From the IMG/VR virus record IMGVR_UViG_3300047289_000054, positions 1-37,410 of that record: a stretch of 37,410 nt of DNA; one strand, 5' to 3'. The notes under the pieces were generated by a model. That model made no database searches. It worked only from the letters and a program-made list of their open reading frames with translations, and was not told the origin of the DNA. Shown piece after piece: positions 20,540 through 27,311 of this stretch. The stretch is from a virus. Each line of letters begins with the position of its first letter. Positions within the stretch are counted from its first letter, which is position 1. The position numbers were made by a program, and so were the translations under genes.

Positions 20540-20728
20540 TTAAATTGGTTTTAATATTTGCAATTTTACTGGCAATCCTTTTTTGATAATAAGCAAATCT
20601 CTGGCACGTACCGCTTCAATTTCTGTGTCATACCAACCAGCTTTGTATGTGATTCCAGAATATGTAACACGTGATTCATATTTGCCTAATTTTCTATGGT
20701 AAGTTACTCCAGTATATTTCTTACTCAT
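20540..20728 (-). CDS. Stand-alone AP2-domain DNA-binding protein
   Basis: A 62-residue protein that is almost entirely one AP2-type domain: YTGVTYHRKLGKYESRV, then a Tyr/Trp strand (YKAGWYDTEIEAVRARD) and a basic helix. This domain is normally a module of homing endonucleases, such as the HNH-AP2 protein at 14407-14940; here it stands alone. It may be a nuclease remnant, or a DNA-binding regulator since it lies just before the recT promoter. Its ATG overlaps the upstream gene by 8 bases. Confidence 0.72.
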   Translation of the reverse strand: MSKKYTGVTYHRKLGKYESRVTYSGITYKAGWYDTEIEAVRARDLLIIKKGLPVKLQILKPI

Positions 20729-20861
20729 ATTTTAAAACTCTTTCGTAAGCATTGCACATTTTCAGATTATCAGAATAATAAATAGACTGAACTTTTTCTT
20801 TCATCCAACGATTAAAACGTTCGGCATTATTTTCTTTGTTCTTTTTATTTTTATTGCTCAT
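20721..20861 (-). CDS. Small basic 46-aa protein
   Basis: A 46-residue frame, MSNKNKKNKENNAERFNRWM... to ...AYERVLKYE, with a Lys/Asn-rich start and a helical remainder. Its start overlaps the preceding stop by 11 bases (ATGAGCAATAA), and its stop overlaps the AP2 gene start by 8 (ATGAGTAA), which supports it. No family recognised. Confidence 0.6.
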   Translation of the reverse strand: MSNKNKKNKENNAERFNRWMKEKVQSIYYSDNLKMCNAYERVLKYE

Positions 20862-21036
20862 TTTTTCTTGATTTAATTGGTTCGTCATTTAAGAATGGTT
20901 TTGAAACTTCTTCAATATAGTTTCTAATTTGTTTTTCAACTGGCTGGGGAAGTTTGTCAGCAATGACAAAAGTTTTTACTCCTTTTTTGAATTTAGGTTT
21001 TCTTCCAGCGTTTCTTTCGTTTTTTGTTTCTTTCAT
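20851..21036 (-). CDS. Small basic protein, possible DNA-binding
   Basis: A 61-residue basic protein with NAGRKPKFKKGVKTFVIADK and LPQPVEKQIRNYIEEVSKPFL. The GRKPKF start, a strand, then two helices resembles short ribbon-helix-helix-like phage proteins (GRPPKF-type). It could be an early repressor-like DNA-binding protein; this is an inference from the pattern. Confidence 0.55.
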   Translation of the reverse strand: MKETKNERNAGRKPKFKKGVKTFVIADKLPQPVEKQIRNYIEEVSKPFLNDEPIKSRKNEQ

Positions 21037-21044
21037 TTCTGTTT

Positions 21045-21275
21045 CTAATTATAATTTTCGTGTTTATGTTCAAACTCAACTTCGTAACCTAACTTTTTCA
21101 ACACAGCTTCTAATGAATTCTCTACATCCATTCCTATATAACTGTTATCGTGTACTTGTGGGTTAGGATGTTCTAATTTTTCTCCGTTTAAATACAAATA
21201 AGTACCGTAAGAAGTACAGCAACCATCACCGCAAGTATAGTCCCAATCTTCAAGTGTTATTTTTAATTTTTCCAT
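21045..21275 (-). CDS. Small Cys-rich phage protein
   Basis: A 76-residue acidic protein with CGDGCCTSYGTYLYLNGEKL near the N-terminus and a helical C-terminus (ENSLEAVLKKLGYEVEF). The Cys triad may bind a metal. Similar short proteins occur in many phages without known function. Lies in the early operon. Confidence 0.6.
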   Translation of the reverse strand: MEKLKITLEDWDYTCGDGCCTSYGTYLYLNGEKLEHPNPQVHDNSYIGMDVENSLEAVLKKLGYEVEFEHKHENYN

Positions 21276-21283
21276 AATTACTT

Positions 21284-21499
21284 TTATAATGTTTCTAAAA
21301 ATTCTTCAAGCTTCATTAAATCTGATAATGATAATGAACTTAATTCGTTTAACTTGCCGATCACACCGTCTTTTTGTATTATAGCTCTAAGTCTATCCGT
21401 ATTTTCTTTGCTTAATCTTCTATCTTCTAATTCAGATATTAAACTATAAGTACTAACTTCGTCTAAATAATCTTCTATATCAATATCTATACGTGCCAT
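21284..21499 (-). CDS. Small acidic helical phage protein
   Basis: A 71-residue protein (MARIDIDIEDYLDEVSTYSL, ELEDRRLSKEN, LSDLMKLEEFLETL), very acidic and helical. I have the impression of a recurring phage family with the opening IDIEDYLDEVS, but cannot name a function. Possible DNA mimic, by charge only. Confidence 0.55.
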   Translation of the reverse strand: MARIDIDIEDYLDEVSTYSLISELEDRRLSKENTDRLRAIIQKDGVIGKLNELSSLSLSDLMKLEEFLETL

Positions 21500-21506
21500 A
21501 TTATTT

Positions 21507-21665
21507 TTATTTTAATGTTTTTAAATATTTTACGGCAGCTTCAATTGTAATAAATTCTTTGAGTAATTTTTTACTAATTTTCAAGCCAAAAAATTCAATG
21601 CTTCTGTAAACAAAAAACATATCATACTCGTAATTCAACTCGTAAACTTTTCTAAATATTTTCAT
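21507..21665 (-). CDS. Small basic 52-aa protein
   Basis: A 52-residue frame, MKIFRKVYELNYEYDMFFVY... to ...EAAVKYLKTLK, filling the gap between two early genes and starting 3 bases after the upstream stop. Mixed alpha/beta with aromatic-rich middle and basic ends; no known motif. Confidence 0.55.
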   Translation of the reverse strand: MKIFRKVYELNYEYDMFFVYRSIEFFGLKISKKLLKEFITIEAAVKYLKTLK

Positions 21666-21667
21666 AA

Positions 21668-21964
21668 TTACAAATCGTTAATTAGTTTAGTAAGTAATAA
21701 TTTTTTACTTGCTAATTCAATTTTATTATCTGGATAGATATTTCCAAACATTGATAATTCTAATTCAATTTCGTTTATTCTTTTGTTTGTTTTATACATA
21801 AGAATTGCTCTCATTTTAATTGAATCTATCAAAGCGGTAAGCTCATCATCATCAAAAGTGTCTTTGATATAATCTTCAAGAACTTCAATTTCTGTTCTTT
21901 CATCTTTTACTTGCGCTTCTAATTTGTCGAAGTAATCTGGCTCGTTGTTATAAGTGTCTATCAT
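21668..21964 (-). CDS. Early acidic helical protein of unknown function
   Basis: A 98-residue protein with a strongly acidic first half (EVLEDYIKDTFDDDELTALI) and a basic helical second half (KTNKRINEIELELSMF, ASKKLLLTKLINDL), likely coiled. No family recognised. Second gene after the early promoter. Confidence 0.55.
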   Translation of the reverse strand: MIDTYNNEPDYFDKLEAQVKDERTEIEVLEDYIKDTFDDDELTALIDSIKMRAILMYKTNKRINEIELELSMFGNIYPDNKIELASKKLLLTKLINDL

Positions 21965-21968
21965 AATG

Positions 21969-22061
21969 TTAGCTTCTAAAGATAAATTGAAAAAGAATGT
22001 ACATTGCTATTAAGTAAGCGAAATTTTGTTGGCAAATAGCCTTTGATAGGAAGTTTTTCAT
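21969..22061 (-). CDS. Leading tiny hydrophobic peptide (30 aa) of the early operon
   Basis: A 30-residue frame, MKNFLSKAICQQNF... to ...FQFIFRS, with a hydrophobic second half (AYLIAMYILFQFIF) that could insert in a membrane. It is the first frame after the early promoter at 22098-22128 and ends 4 bases before the next ATG. It could be a real membrane peptide or a leader peptide; no homologue recognised. Confidence 0.45.
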   Translation of the reverse strand: MKNFLSKAICQQNFAYLIAMYILFQFIFRS

Positions 22062-22097
22062 AATGTTTGATTTTGATTATTATTTAATTTTGATATG

Positions 22098-22128
22098 CAA
22101 ATTTAATAATTATTTTTTAATTAACAAG
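22098..22128 (-). promoter_or_regulatory. Early promoter
   Basis: Minus strand CTTG (22128-22125), 19 bases, TAAATTTG (22105-22098); one mismatch to the TTTG/TAnnTTTG consensus. It lies between the late terminator (22161-22190) and the first early gene. The sequence after the -7 box (CATATCAAAATTAAA) matches the leaders of the 10030 and 19215 promoters. Confidence 0.8.
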
Positions 22129-22160
22129 TGAAAGACAAAAAAAATTTAAAAAAAAATTAA

Positions 22161-22190
22161 ATAAAAAAAACCACTCGGTTAGAATGGCTT
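22161..22190 (-). terminator. Intrinsic terminator of the late operon
   Basis: Minus strand AAGCCATTC (22190-22182), loop of 5, GAGTGGTTT (22176-22168), a 9-bp stem with two G-T pairs, running into a T tract. It lies 27 bases after the metallophosphoesterase stop and marks the end of the late unit before the early promoter. Confidence 0.85.
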
Positions 22191-22216
22191 GATTTTAAAG
22201 GGATTTTTATTTGAAA

Positions 22217-23428
22217 TTAGAAAATATAATTATTGATTGTTTTTTGCTTTTCGTAATAATTCATTGTAGTGAAACTGCTTTTTGTGTTTTTGAAGTTTAC
22301 CTTTACCCAGTCAGACGGAGGACTAAATGCCCCAAAGTTTTGGTATTCAAAAGCTGTTGAGCTGGTTAAGTCAAAAAGTAATTGATGACTATCGCCTTTT
22401 GAAAATTCAATTTGATATCCGTGCAATTTATATTCGTCAATGTAGTTTTTTATTTTTTCAATTTGTACCGCATCCAAATGTGGTTTAAAACCAAATTTCA
22501 AACTTTTATCGTCTTTCCCGTGGGTAAGAATGAAACAACGATTTTCAAACAAATAATGGTCAATGAATTTTCTTTGATTTACAACCGAAACATTTTTATA
22601 TTTTAGCTCAATATAAGACTTGAAAGCAGAATTTACAATATAGCCAAAAGAACCAGAATGATTGTCGTTGCAAATATTTACAATGTGTATTTCATTGTAA
22701 TACTGAATTAAAGCGTCTATCAAAGTTATTTTAAAACTCAAAGCCACATCAAACGCTTTTTGATTATCCATATTCTGCGGCAATTCGTGACCTCCTCTGG
22801 TAGTCAAACCATTGTAACCATCCATAAAATCACCCAAATCGTGGATTAAAAGTTTATTTGATTTATGATTATTTATGATTTCATTTACAAATACATCACG
22901 TCTTTTAAAAAGTTCATCTTCATTCCAAACTCCGTCATACAAAGAATGACCGTCACTCACTTTCATTCCAACGTGTACATCTGTCAAAACGGCTCTATCA
23001 AATAAAGCTTTTGATTTTACTATTTTTGGCTGAACATCAACGGGGATAATTTTACCTTCAAAAAATTTTGAGAAGTCAATTTGTTCTAAATCTACAATCT
23101 TTTCTTTTATTGGCTCTGTAATTATCCATTGCTGACCATTTGAAACATTTGTAGAAACTCTTTTTATTTCGTGGTTTAAAGGAATATCAATTAATTTTTT
23201 TTGACCTAACTTTTCAACCGTGCTAATTACTTTTCCGCTATCGTTTAGCGTTCTTCTAATTTCCTTGAATTCAGTTGCGTGGAAATCTCTAATTTTTTGG
23301 AGTTGCTGGATTTGTTCTTCTGATACGAAATAACGTTGGTTACCTAACATTTTGCCACTTTTCTTTTTCAAAGTCAAGCCTAATGCAATAGCTTCCATTT
23401 CGCTCAATCTAATTCTTTGTTTTGACAT
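22217..23428 (-). CDS. Calcineurin-like metallophosphoesterase with N-terminal DNA-binding-like region
   Basis: A 403-residue protein. The metallophosphoesterase core has LTDVHVGMK (Asp150, His152), HDLGDFMDG (Gly199-Asp200), CNDNHSG (Asn256-His257, in place of the usual GNHD) and LTHGKDDK (His303). Residues 1-60 (LSEMEAIALGLTLKKKSGKM, EEQIQQLQKIRDF) look like a helix-turn-helix-containing segment. Likely a nuclease or phosphatase on DNA. It is the last gene of the late unit, after lysis genes, an odd place for a DNA enzyme. Start at 23428 follows the spanin stop by 11 bases. Confidence 0.78.
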   Translation of the reverse strand: MSKQRIRLSEMEAIALGLTLKKKSGKMLGNQRYFVSEEQIQQLQKIRDFHATEFKEIRRTLNDSGKVISTVEKLGQKKLIDIPLNHEIKRVSTNVSNGQQWIITEPIKEKIVDLEQIDFSKFFEGKIIPVDVQPKIVKSKALFDRAVLTDVHVGMKVSDGHSLYDGVWNEDELFKRRDVFVNEIINNHKSNKLLIHDLGDFMDGYNGLTTRGGHELPQNMDNQKAFDVALSFKITLIDALIQYYNEIHIVNICNDNHSGSFGYIVNSAFKSYIELKYKNVSVVNQRKFIDHYLFENRCFILTHGKDDKSLKFGFKPHLDAVQIEKIKNYIDEYKLHGYQIEFSKGDSHQLLFDLTSSTAFEYQNFGAFSPPSDWVKVNFKNTKSSFTTMNYYEKQKTINNYIF

Positions 23429-23439
23429 AATTAGATTTT

Positions 23440-23898
23440 TTATAGGAACAATTTATTTTTGATTTGTCTATAAATATACATTCCAACTGGGATTAGTAAT
23501 AGCCATAAATAGATAAAATAATTAGTTTTTTTATCTATATGCTTTTCTTTTATTGAAACTTTCTTTTCAATTGTTTTTTTTGCCGTTTTTTCTTTTACCA
23601 GAGCAACTTTTTTAAAGCTCGTGTCACTTTGTTTGGTTCTGGTATTTTTAATCCTTATACGAGCGTTTTTGTAAGGTATGTTATTTATGAAGATTTCTTT
23701 TGAATTATCTATTGGCGATATTTCAATTTCTTGCGACTGATTATCTATTACAATATTGTTTTGTATTGTAGCGGTGCTATCTGTTTTTACAATAGCGGTT
23801 GAGTCTATTGTGATTTTAGTGTCATTTTTTACAATAGCAACTTTTCTCGCTCCGCAGCTTGAAAGTAAAAGCAATAAGATAATTAAGTATCTACGCAT
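23440..23898 (-). CDS. Unimolecular spanin (u-spanin)
   Basis: A 152-residue protein with a lipoprotein signal at one end and a membrane helix at the other. MRRYLIILLLLLSSCGARK has a lipobox with Cys15, and YFIYLWLLLIPVGMYIYR near the C-terminus would span the inner membrane. The linker is Thr/Ile/Lys-rich and beta-like, long enough to cross the periplasm. This is the T1 gp11-type u-spanin layout that fuses inner and outer membranes at lysis in Gram-negative hosts. It overlaps the endolysin gene by 8 bases, completing a holin-endolysin-spanin cassette. Confidence 0.82.
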   Translation of the reverse strand: MRRYLIILLLLLSSCGARKVAIVKNDTKITIDSTAIVKTDSTATIQNNIVIDNQSQEIEISPIDNSKEIFINNIPYKNARIRIKNTRTKQSDTSFKKVALVKEKTAKKTIEKKVSIKEKHIDKKTNYFIYLWLLLIPVGMYIYRQIKNKLFL

Positions 23899-24349
23899 AA
23901 TTCTGGTAATAAGTTTTAATACCTACTTTTTTAGCTCTCAAAATTTGTTTTCTGTTTCCGTCTTTAGAATAAGAAACGTGTACCCAATCTGGATTTGAAT
24001 CATTTCCAAATTCAAAAATCAATTGGTCAAATTCCAAATTGTCTTTAATGAAGTCAAAAATTTGTTTGTTTGTTATGCTGGTCCCATCAACATCAATATC
24101 AATTGCTTGACCTTTACAATGCTGGCTCTTTGTCGCTCCTCCAATTGCATTATTTAATATACTTGAACGATAACCACTTGAAATATGAATTGGTGCCGCA
24201 AAATGGTCACGAATTGGCTGGAAAACCTTTTCAGATAATAATTTAAGATTTGCCAAATGTTCAGCCGTAGGAGAATTGTTTATTCCACGTCTTTTTGCTT
24301 CTGTGCTACGTGTCACTTCAATTAAATCTAAATTTTTTGATAGTTTCAT
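23891..24349 (-). CDS. Endolysin, M15-type D-Ala peptidase
   Basis: A 152-residue zinc peptidase of the M15 (VanY/peptidase M15A) family. SSGYRSSILNNAIGG precedes SQHCKGQAIDI, with zinc ligands His77 and Asp84, and the third ligand is His124 in DWVHVSYS. It cleaves peptidoglycan cross-links. No signal peptide, so it needs the adjacent holin to reach the wall. The gene starts at the holin stop. Confidence 0.9.
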   Translation of the reverse strand: MKLSKNLDLIEVTRSTEAKRRGINNSPTAEHLANLKLLSEKVFQPIRDHFAAPIHISSGYRSSILNNAIGGATKSQHCKGQAIDIDVDGTSITNKQIFDFIKDNLEFDQLIFEFGNDSNPDWVHVSYSKDGNRKQILRAKKVGIKTYYQNYA

Positions 24350-24784
24350 TTAATTTGTAATATCGTTAATATCAGATTTGATTTCTTTTGCTCTATTGAA
24401 AGATTTTTTAAGAAGTTGCCAAATATCAATTTTGAAAGTTTCCTCAATGTTTTCTTTAATTGAAACAAGCTCAACAAAAATTAATAAGATAGCGCATATC
24501 TTTGTGAACATAAAGTCAAAACCAAAAGCAGATTTGACAAACTCATTCAAAACAAAATTGTCAATTAAAAAAAGAAACACTATACATATTTCGTATAATG
24601 CCATTTTAGAAATTATATTCGATAATTTTCGGCTTCTTATTGATTTCCACCCGTTCAATTTAATGCTTTTGAATATTCCAGTAAAAGTATCTAAAACTAT
24701 CGCGCTACCTACGGCTATCAACAAGCCGTAGATAGGTACGAATAATAAAATTAAAGAAGTAAATATATAATTGATGTACTTCAC
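24350..24784 (-). CDS. Holin of the phage_holin_4 type
   Basis: A 144-residue membrane protein with hydrophobic segments near residues 8-32 (a long one, possibly two passes), 63-80 and 92-106. LDTFTGIFKS, SRKLSNIISKMALYE and VELVSIKENIEE are typical of the toxin-secretion/phage-lysis holin family common in Bacteroidota phages. A charged C-terminus lies in the cytoplasm. It sits immediately before the endolysin. Confidence 0.85.
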   Translation of the reverse strand: MKYINYIFTSLILLFVPIYGLLIAVGSAIVLDTFTGIFKSIKLNGWKSIRSRKLSNIISKMALYEICIVFLFLIDNFVLNEFVKSAFGFDFMFTKICAILLIFVELVSIKENIEETFKIDIWQLLKKSFNRAKEIKSDINDITN

Positions 24785-24790
24785 TTTTTT

Positions 24791-25054
24791 TTACTTGAAT
24801 AATGGTAAGATTTGACCTTTTAATAAAATTGTCAATCCTTCGTTATTTTTAACAAAATTTTTCAATGTTTCAGCATCTGAAGCATCCAAGTCAAGCTCAA
24901 TCCCTTTGTAAAGTTTTGTTGCCCAATCCCAGAATTTCAATGCGTCACCTTTTGATTCTTGTGCCAAAGCACTTGCTATCGCTTTACCAGCGTTTGCGTC
25001 TTGTATTTCTTGTCCTTGTAAATCTTTCAAATTAAAGTTTAAATTCAATTTCAT
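24791..25054 (-). CDS. Conserved small phage protein near the lysis cassette
   Basis: An 87-residue protein (MKLNLNFNLKDLQGQEI, NAGKAIASALAQESKGDALK, FWDWATKLYKGIELDLDASD, LTILLKGQILPLFK). I associate this pattern with small proteins found near tail fibres or lysis genes in many phages; the function is unknown. A 64-base gap upstream contains TATTTTTG, a possible -7 box, but no clear -33. Confidence 0.6.
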   Translation of the reverse strand: MKLNLNFNLKDLQGQEIQDANAGKAIASALAQESKGDALKFWDWATKLYKGIELDLDASDAETLKNFVKNNEGLTILLKGQILPLFK

Positions 25055-25118
25055 AATTTTTATTTTAAATTAATAAGTTATTTCAACAAAAATATAAAAT
25101 TTATTTATATATTACTAA

Positions 25119-25436
25119 TTAATTCTCAAACGGTGGTGGCAAAGTAACATTTATTGGATTAATCATCAAATCCAATTGTTTGTCTAAACTTTCTTCCATT
25201 GTAGGAACGTCCAAAGTAGCTTCTAACCAGCCACAAACTTGCTCTTTTGTTAGTTCTTCATAAGGTGTAAAATCCTCTCCTGTTGGTAAAGGCATCGAAG
25301 TTGCTCCGTACATATCAGTGTAAACACCATCTTTTGTTGCAGCATAACGCCAATGAATTGTAATTACTACGTCTTGTAAATCACCATCTTTTTTGATACA
25401 TTCCATTGCTGAAATTATCCACTTAAATATTGTCAT
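25119..25436 (-). CDS. Small protein downstream of the tail fibre
   Basis: A 105-residue acidic protein: FKWIISAMECIKKDGDLQDV, VITIHWRYAATKDGVYTDMY, FTPYEELTKEQVCGWLEATL, then a Pro-rich end. I associate this pattern (a DUF7936-like look) with proteins encoded next to tail fibres in many phages; a chaperone or fibre-associated role is possible. It starts 2 bases after the fibre gene. Confidence 0.6.
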   Translation of the reverse strand: MTIFKWIISAMECIKKDGDLQDVVITIHWRYAATKDGVYTDMYGATSMPLPTGEDFTPYEELTKEQVCGWLEATLDVPTMEESLDKQLDLMINPINVTLPPPFEN

Positions 25437-25437
25437 A

Positions 25438-26805
25438 TTATTTTGTTTTTAAAATTTCTATTTCTGCTTTTAGTTCTTTAATAGCTTCAATAAGTACAGG
25501 AACTAAATCTGTATAAGCTACGGATTTGGTTTGATTTTCATCTGTTCCTGTTGTTACTGCTTGTGGTAATATTTCTTCTACATCTTGAGCAAGTAAACCA
25601 ATATGATTATTATCGTCTAAATTCATATCAGTAGCTTCTTTATCCCAATTAAAAGTAACACCATTTAAAGCTAAAATTTTATCTAAAGCATTTTGAATTG
25701 GTAATATATCTTTTTTATATCTTTTATCTGATAAGTTATTGTAGGCACTTGTACCTGCAACTGAACCATTAACGTGTAATGTATAACTCGGCGAAGTTGT
25801 TCCTATTCCTACGTTGCCACCTGAAGGGTTTAAAGCAATTGGATAAGCTAAATCATTTATTCCAGTATGTCTGTTTTGCATCCAAAAAGTAAATGGACTA
25901 CTTGCAGAACCACCCATTACTAATTCATTTCCTACTGCATTCGGAGTAAAAGTTGCTATTGCAGCAGTACCAGCAGTTAAAGTTGGGTTGCCACTAACTC
26001 CTACTACTTGTATTTTACTATTTGGACTTGTTGTTCCTATTCCTACGTTGCCACCCGCTTCAATTACTACTTTTTGACTTCCGTTAGTATTTAATTTTAT
26101 AGCACCATTTGATTCATTTGAAACTAATAAATCAGTACCTGTATAAAATAAGAAAGATTTACCAACACCGCCAATACTTAAAGCCAACATTGATTGAGTA
26201 GCTCCGTTGATATCTAAAACTCGTCTATTTGTTGCTAAATAATTAGGCGCAGTACTTCCAATAGCAATATTCCCAGTTGGATTCACATAAATAATTCCAG
26301 ATTTTGTAACTAATTTAAAATCTATTTCAGTGTCCCCACCTAATAAAGGAGAACTCATTTCAGCCCAATTGTTTTTTGCTGAATTGTATAATCTTATTTG
26401 ATTAGTTGTAAATAAAGATAAATTACCGTTTACCGTAAAAGCGCTTAATGGAATAGTTGTGTTAATTCCTATACCACTTCCATTATCATAAATCAAACTA
26501 TTACCTAATGTATTACTTCCAGTTGCTTTTGGGATATACCCAACTCCCAAAGAACCAGACTGGCTAAATGTACGATTGAATAAAACTGGAAGCAAAGCGT
26601 TTTGTAAAGCCGAAACGCTTCCGTAAGTAACTCCGTCAACACTAATGTCGCTATAAATAGTAGGGAAATTTGTCAAAGAAATACAAGCATCGTATGTATT
26701 CACAATGCTAACTTTATTACCAGTTACAAATGGAGTGAAATTCTTAAAATAGTTTATACCATTGTAAGAAAATTTTGTGTCTGAAATATTAATTATTGTA
26801 ATCAT
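25438..26805 (-). CDS. Tail fibre with C-terminal S74 self-cleaving chaperone domain
   Basis: A 455-residue fibre. The N-terminal part (about 1-110) is beta-rich, and the middle has repeated GNVGIGTTSP-type units (four degenerate copies, 105-345) that build a trimeric shaft. The C-terminal 100 residues are an intramolecular chaperone of the peptidase S74 family: LSDKRYKKDI with the Ser-Lys catalytic pair, GLLAQDVEEILPQAV, and a final coiled coil (LVPVLIEAIKELKAEIEIL). The chaperone trimerises the fibre and is then cut off. It likely binds the host surface. Overlaps the connector gene by 4 bases. Confidence 0.88.
   Translation of the reverse strand: MITIINISDTKFSYNGINYFKNFTPFVTGNKVSIVNTYDACISLTNFPTIYSDISVDGVTYGSVSALQNALLPVLFNRTFSQSGSLGVGYIPKATGSNTLGNSLIYDNGSGIGINTTIPLSAFTVNGNLSLFTTNQIRLYNSAKNNWAEMSSPLLGGDTEIDFKLVTKSGIIYVNPTGNIAIGSTAPNYLATNRRVLDINGATQSMLALSIGGVGKSFLFYTGTDLLVSNESNGAIKLNTNGSQKVVIEAGGNVGIGTTSPNSKIQVVGVSGNPTLTAGTAAIATFTPNAVGNELVMGGSASSPFTFWMQNRHTGINDLAYPIALNPSGGNVGIGTTSPSYTLHVNGSVAGTSAYNNLSDKRYKKDILPIQNALDKILALNGVTFNWDKEATDMNLDDNNHIGLLAQDVEEILPQAVTTGTDENQTKSVAYTDLVPVLIEAIKELKAEIEILKTK
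25796..26055. repeat. 26-bp direct repeat inside the tail fibre gene
   Basis: Positions 25796-25821 and 26030-26055 are identical (beginning GTTGTTCCTATTCCTACG). They encode the GGNVGIGTTS shaft unit twice. Recombination between the copies would remove 234 bases, a multiple of three, and shorten the shaft in frame. Confidence 0.85.
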
Positions 26806-27311
26806 CCTATTCGTGACATTTTAAAGTTTTTGTTCTTTTGTTGGCTTCCGCAAATTGTGTATAACGGCTCTTTTGTTCTTGTAAGGAACAATTCCACATT
26901 CAGCCACAAATTGTATGCATAATTGCAGTTATGTTCGTACAATGTCTTTTTCATACCCGTATCAATTCGCTCACTAACATCTGTATTTAATTTTGCTTTC
27001 AAACCAAAAGCCGTATCTATTACATCTCCAAACATAGAATAACGAGCGTAAACGTAATGCGACAAAACGGCTTTCAAACCTACATTTGTGTAAGTTATAC
27101 CATTGTAATCGTATGTGCTTCCGTCTAATAAAGCTACTCTATCTTCTGGGTTCTGTAATAAATCGTAATACAATCTTTCGCCAAGTAACGGCAATAAATC
27201 AACCATTTGCGATTGCAAAATAAGTTCATTCAATTTTGCCGTGTTTACCGAACTACTTAATTGTTTGTATTGCTGAATTTCAGCACGAGTGATTAATGGT
27301 GTAGTTATCAT
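26802..27311 (-). CDS. Head-tail connector-like protein
   Basis: A 169-residue helical protein (LITRAEIQQYKQLSSSV, LNELILQSQMVDLLPLLGER, AVLSHYVYARYSMFGDVIDT). This is a DUF6712-like pattern seen next to portal genes in Bacteroidota phages and proposed to be a head-completion or connector protein. It follows the portal gene with a 4-base overlap. Function by context. Confidence 0.65.
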   Translation of the reverse strand: MITTPLITRAEIQQYKQLSSSVNTAKLNELILQSQMVDLLPLLGERLYYDLLQNPEDRVALLDGSTYDYNGITYTNVGLKAVLSHYVYARYSMFGDVIDTAFGLKAKLNTDVSERIDTGMKKTLYEHNCNYAYNLWLNVELFLTRTKEPLYTICGSQQKNKNFKMSRIG

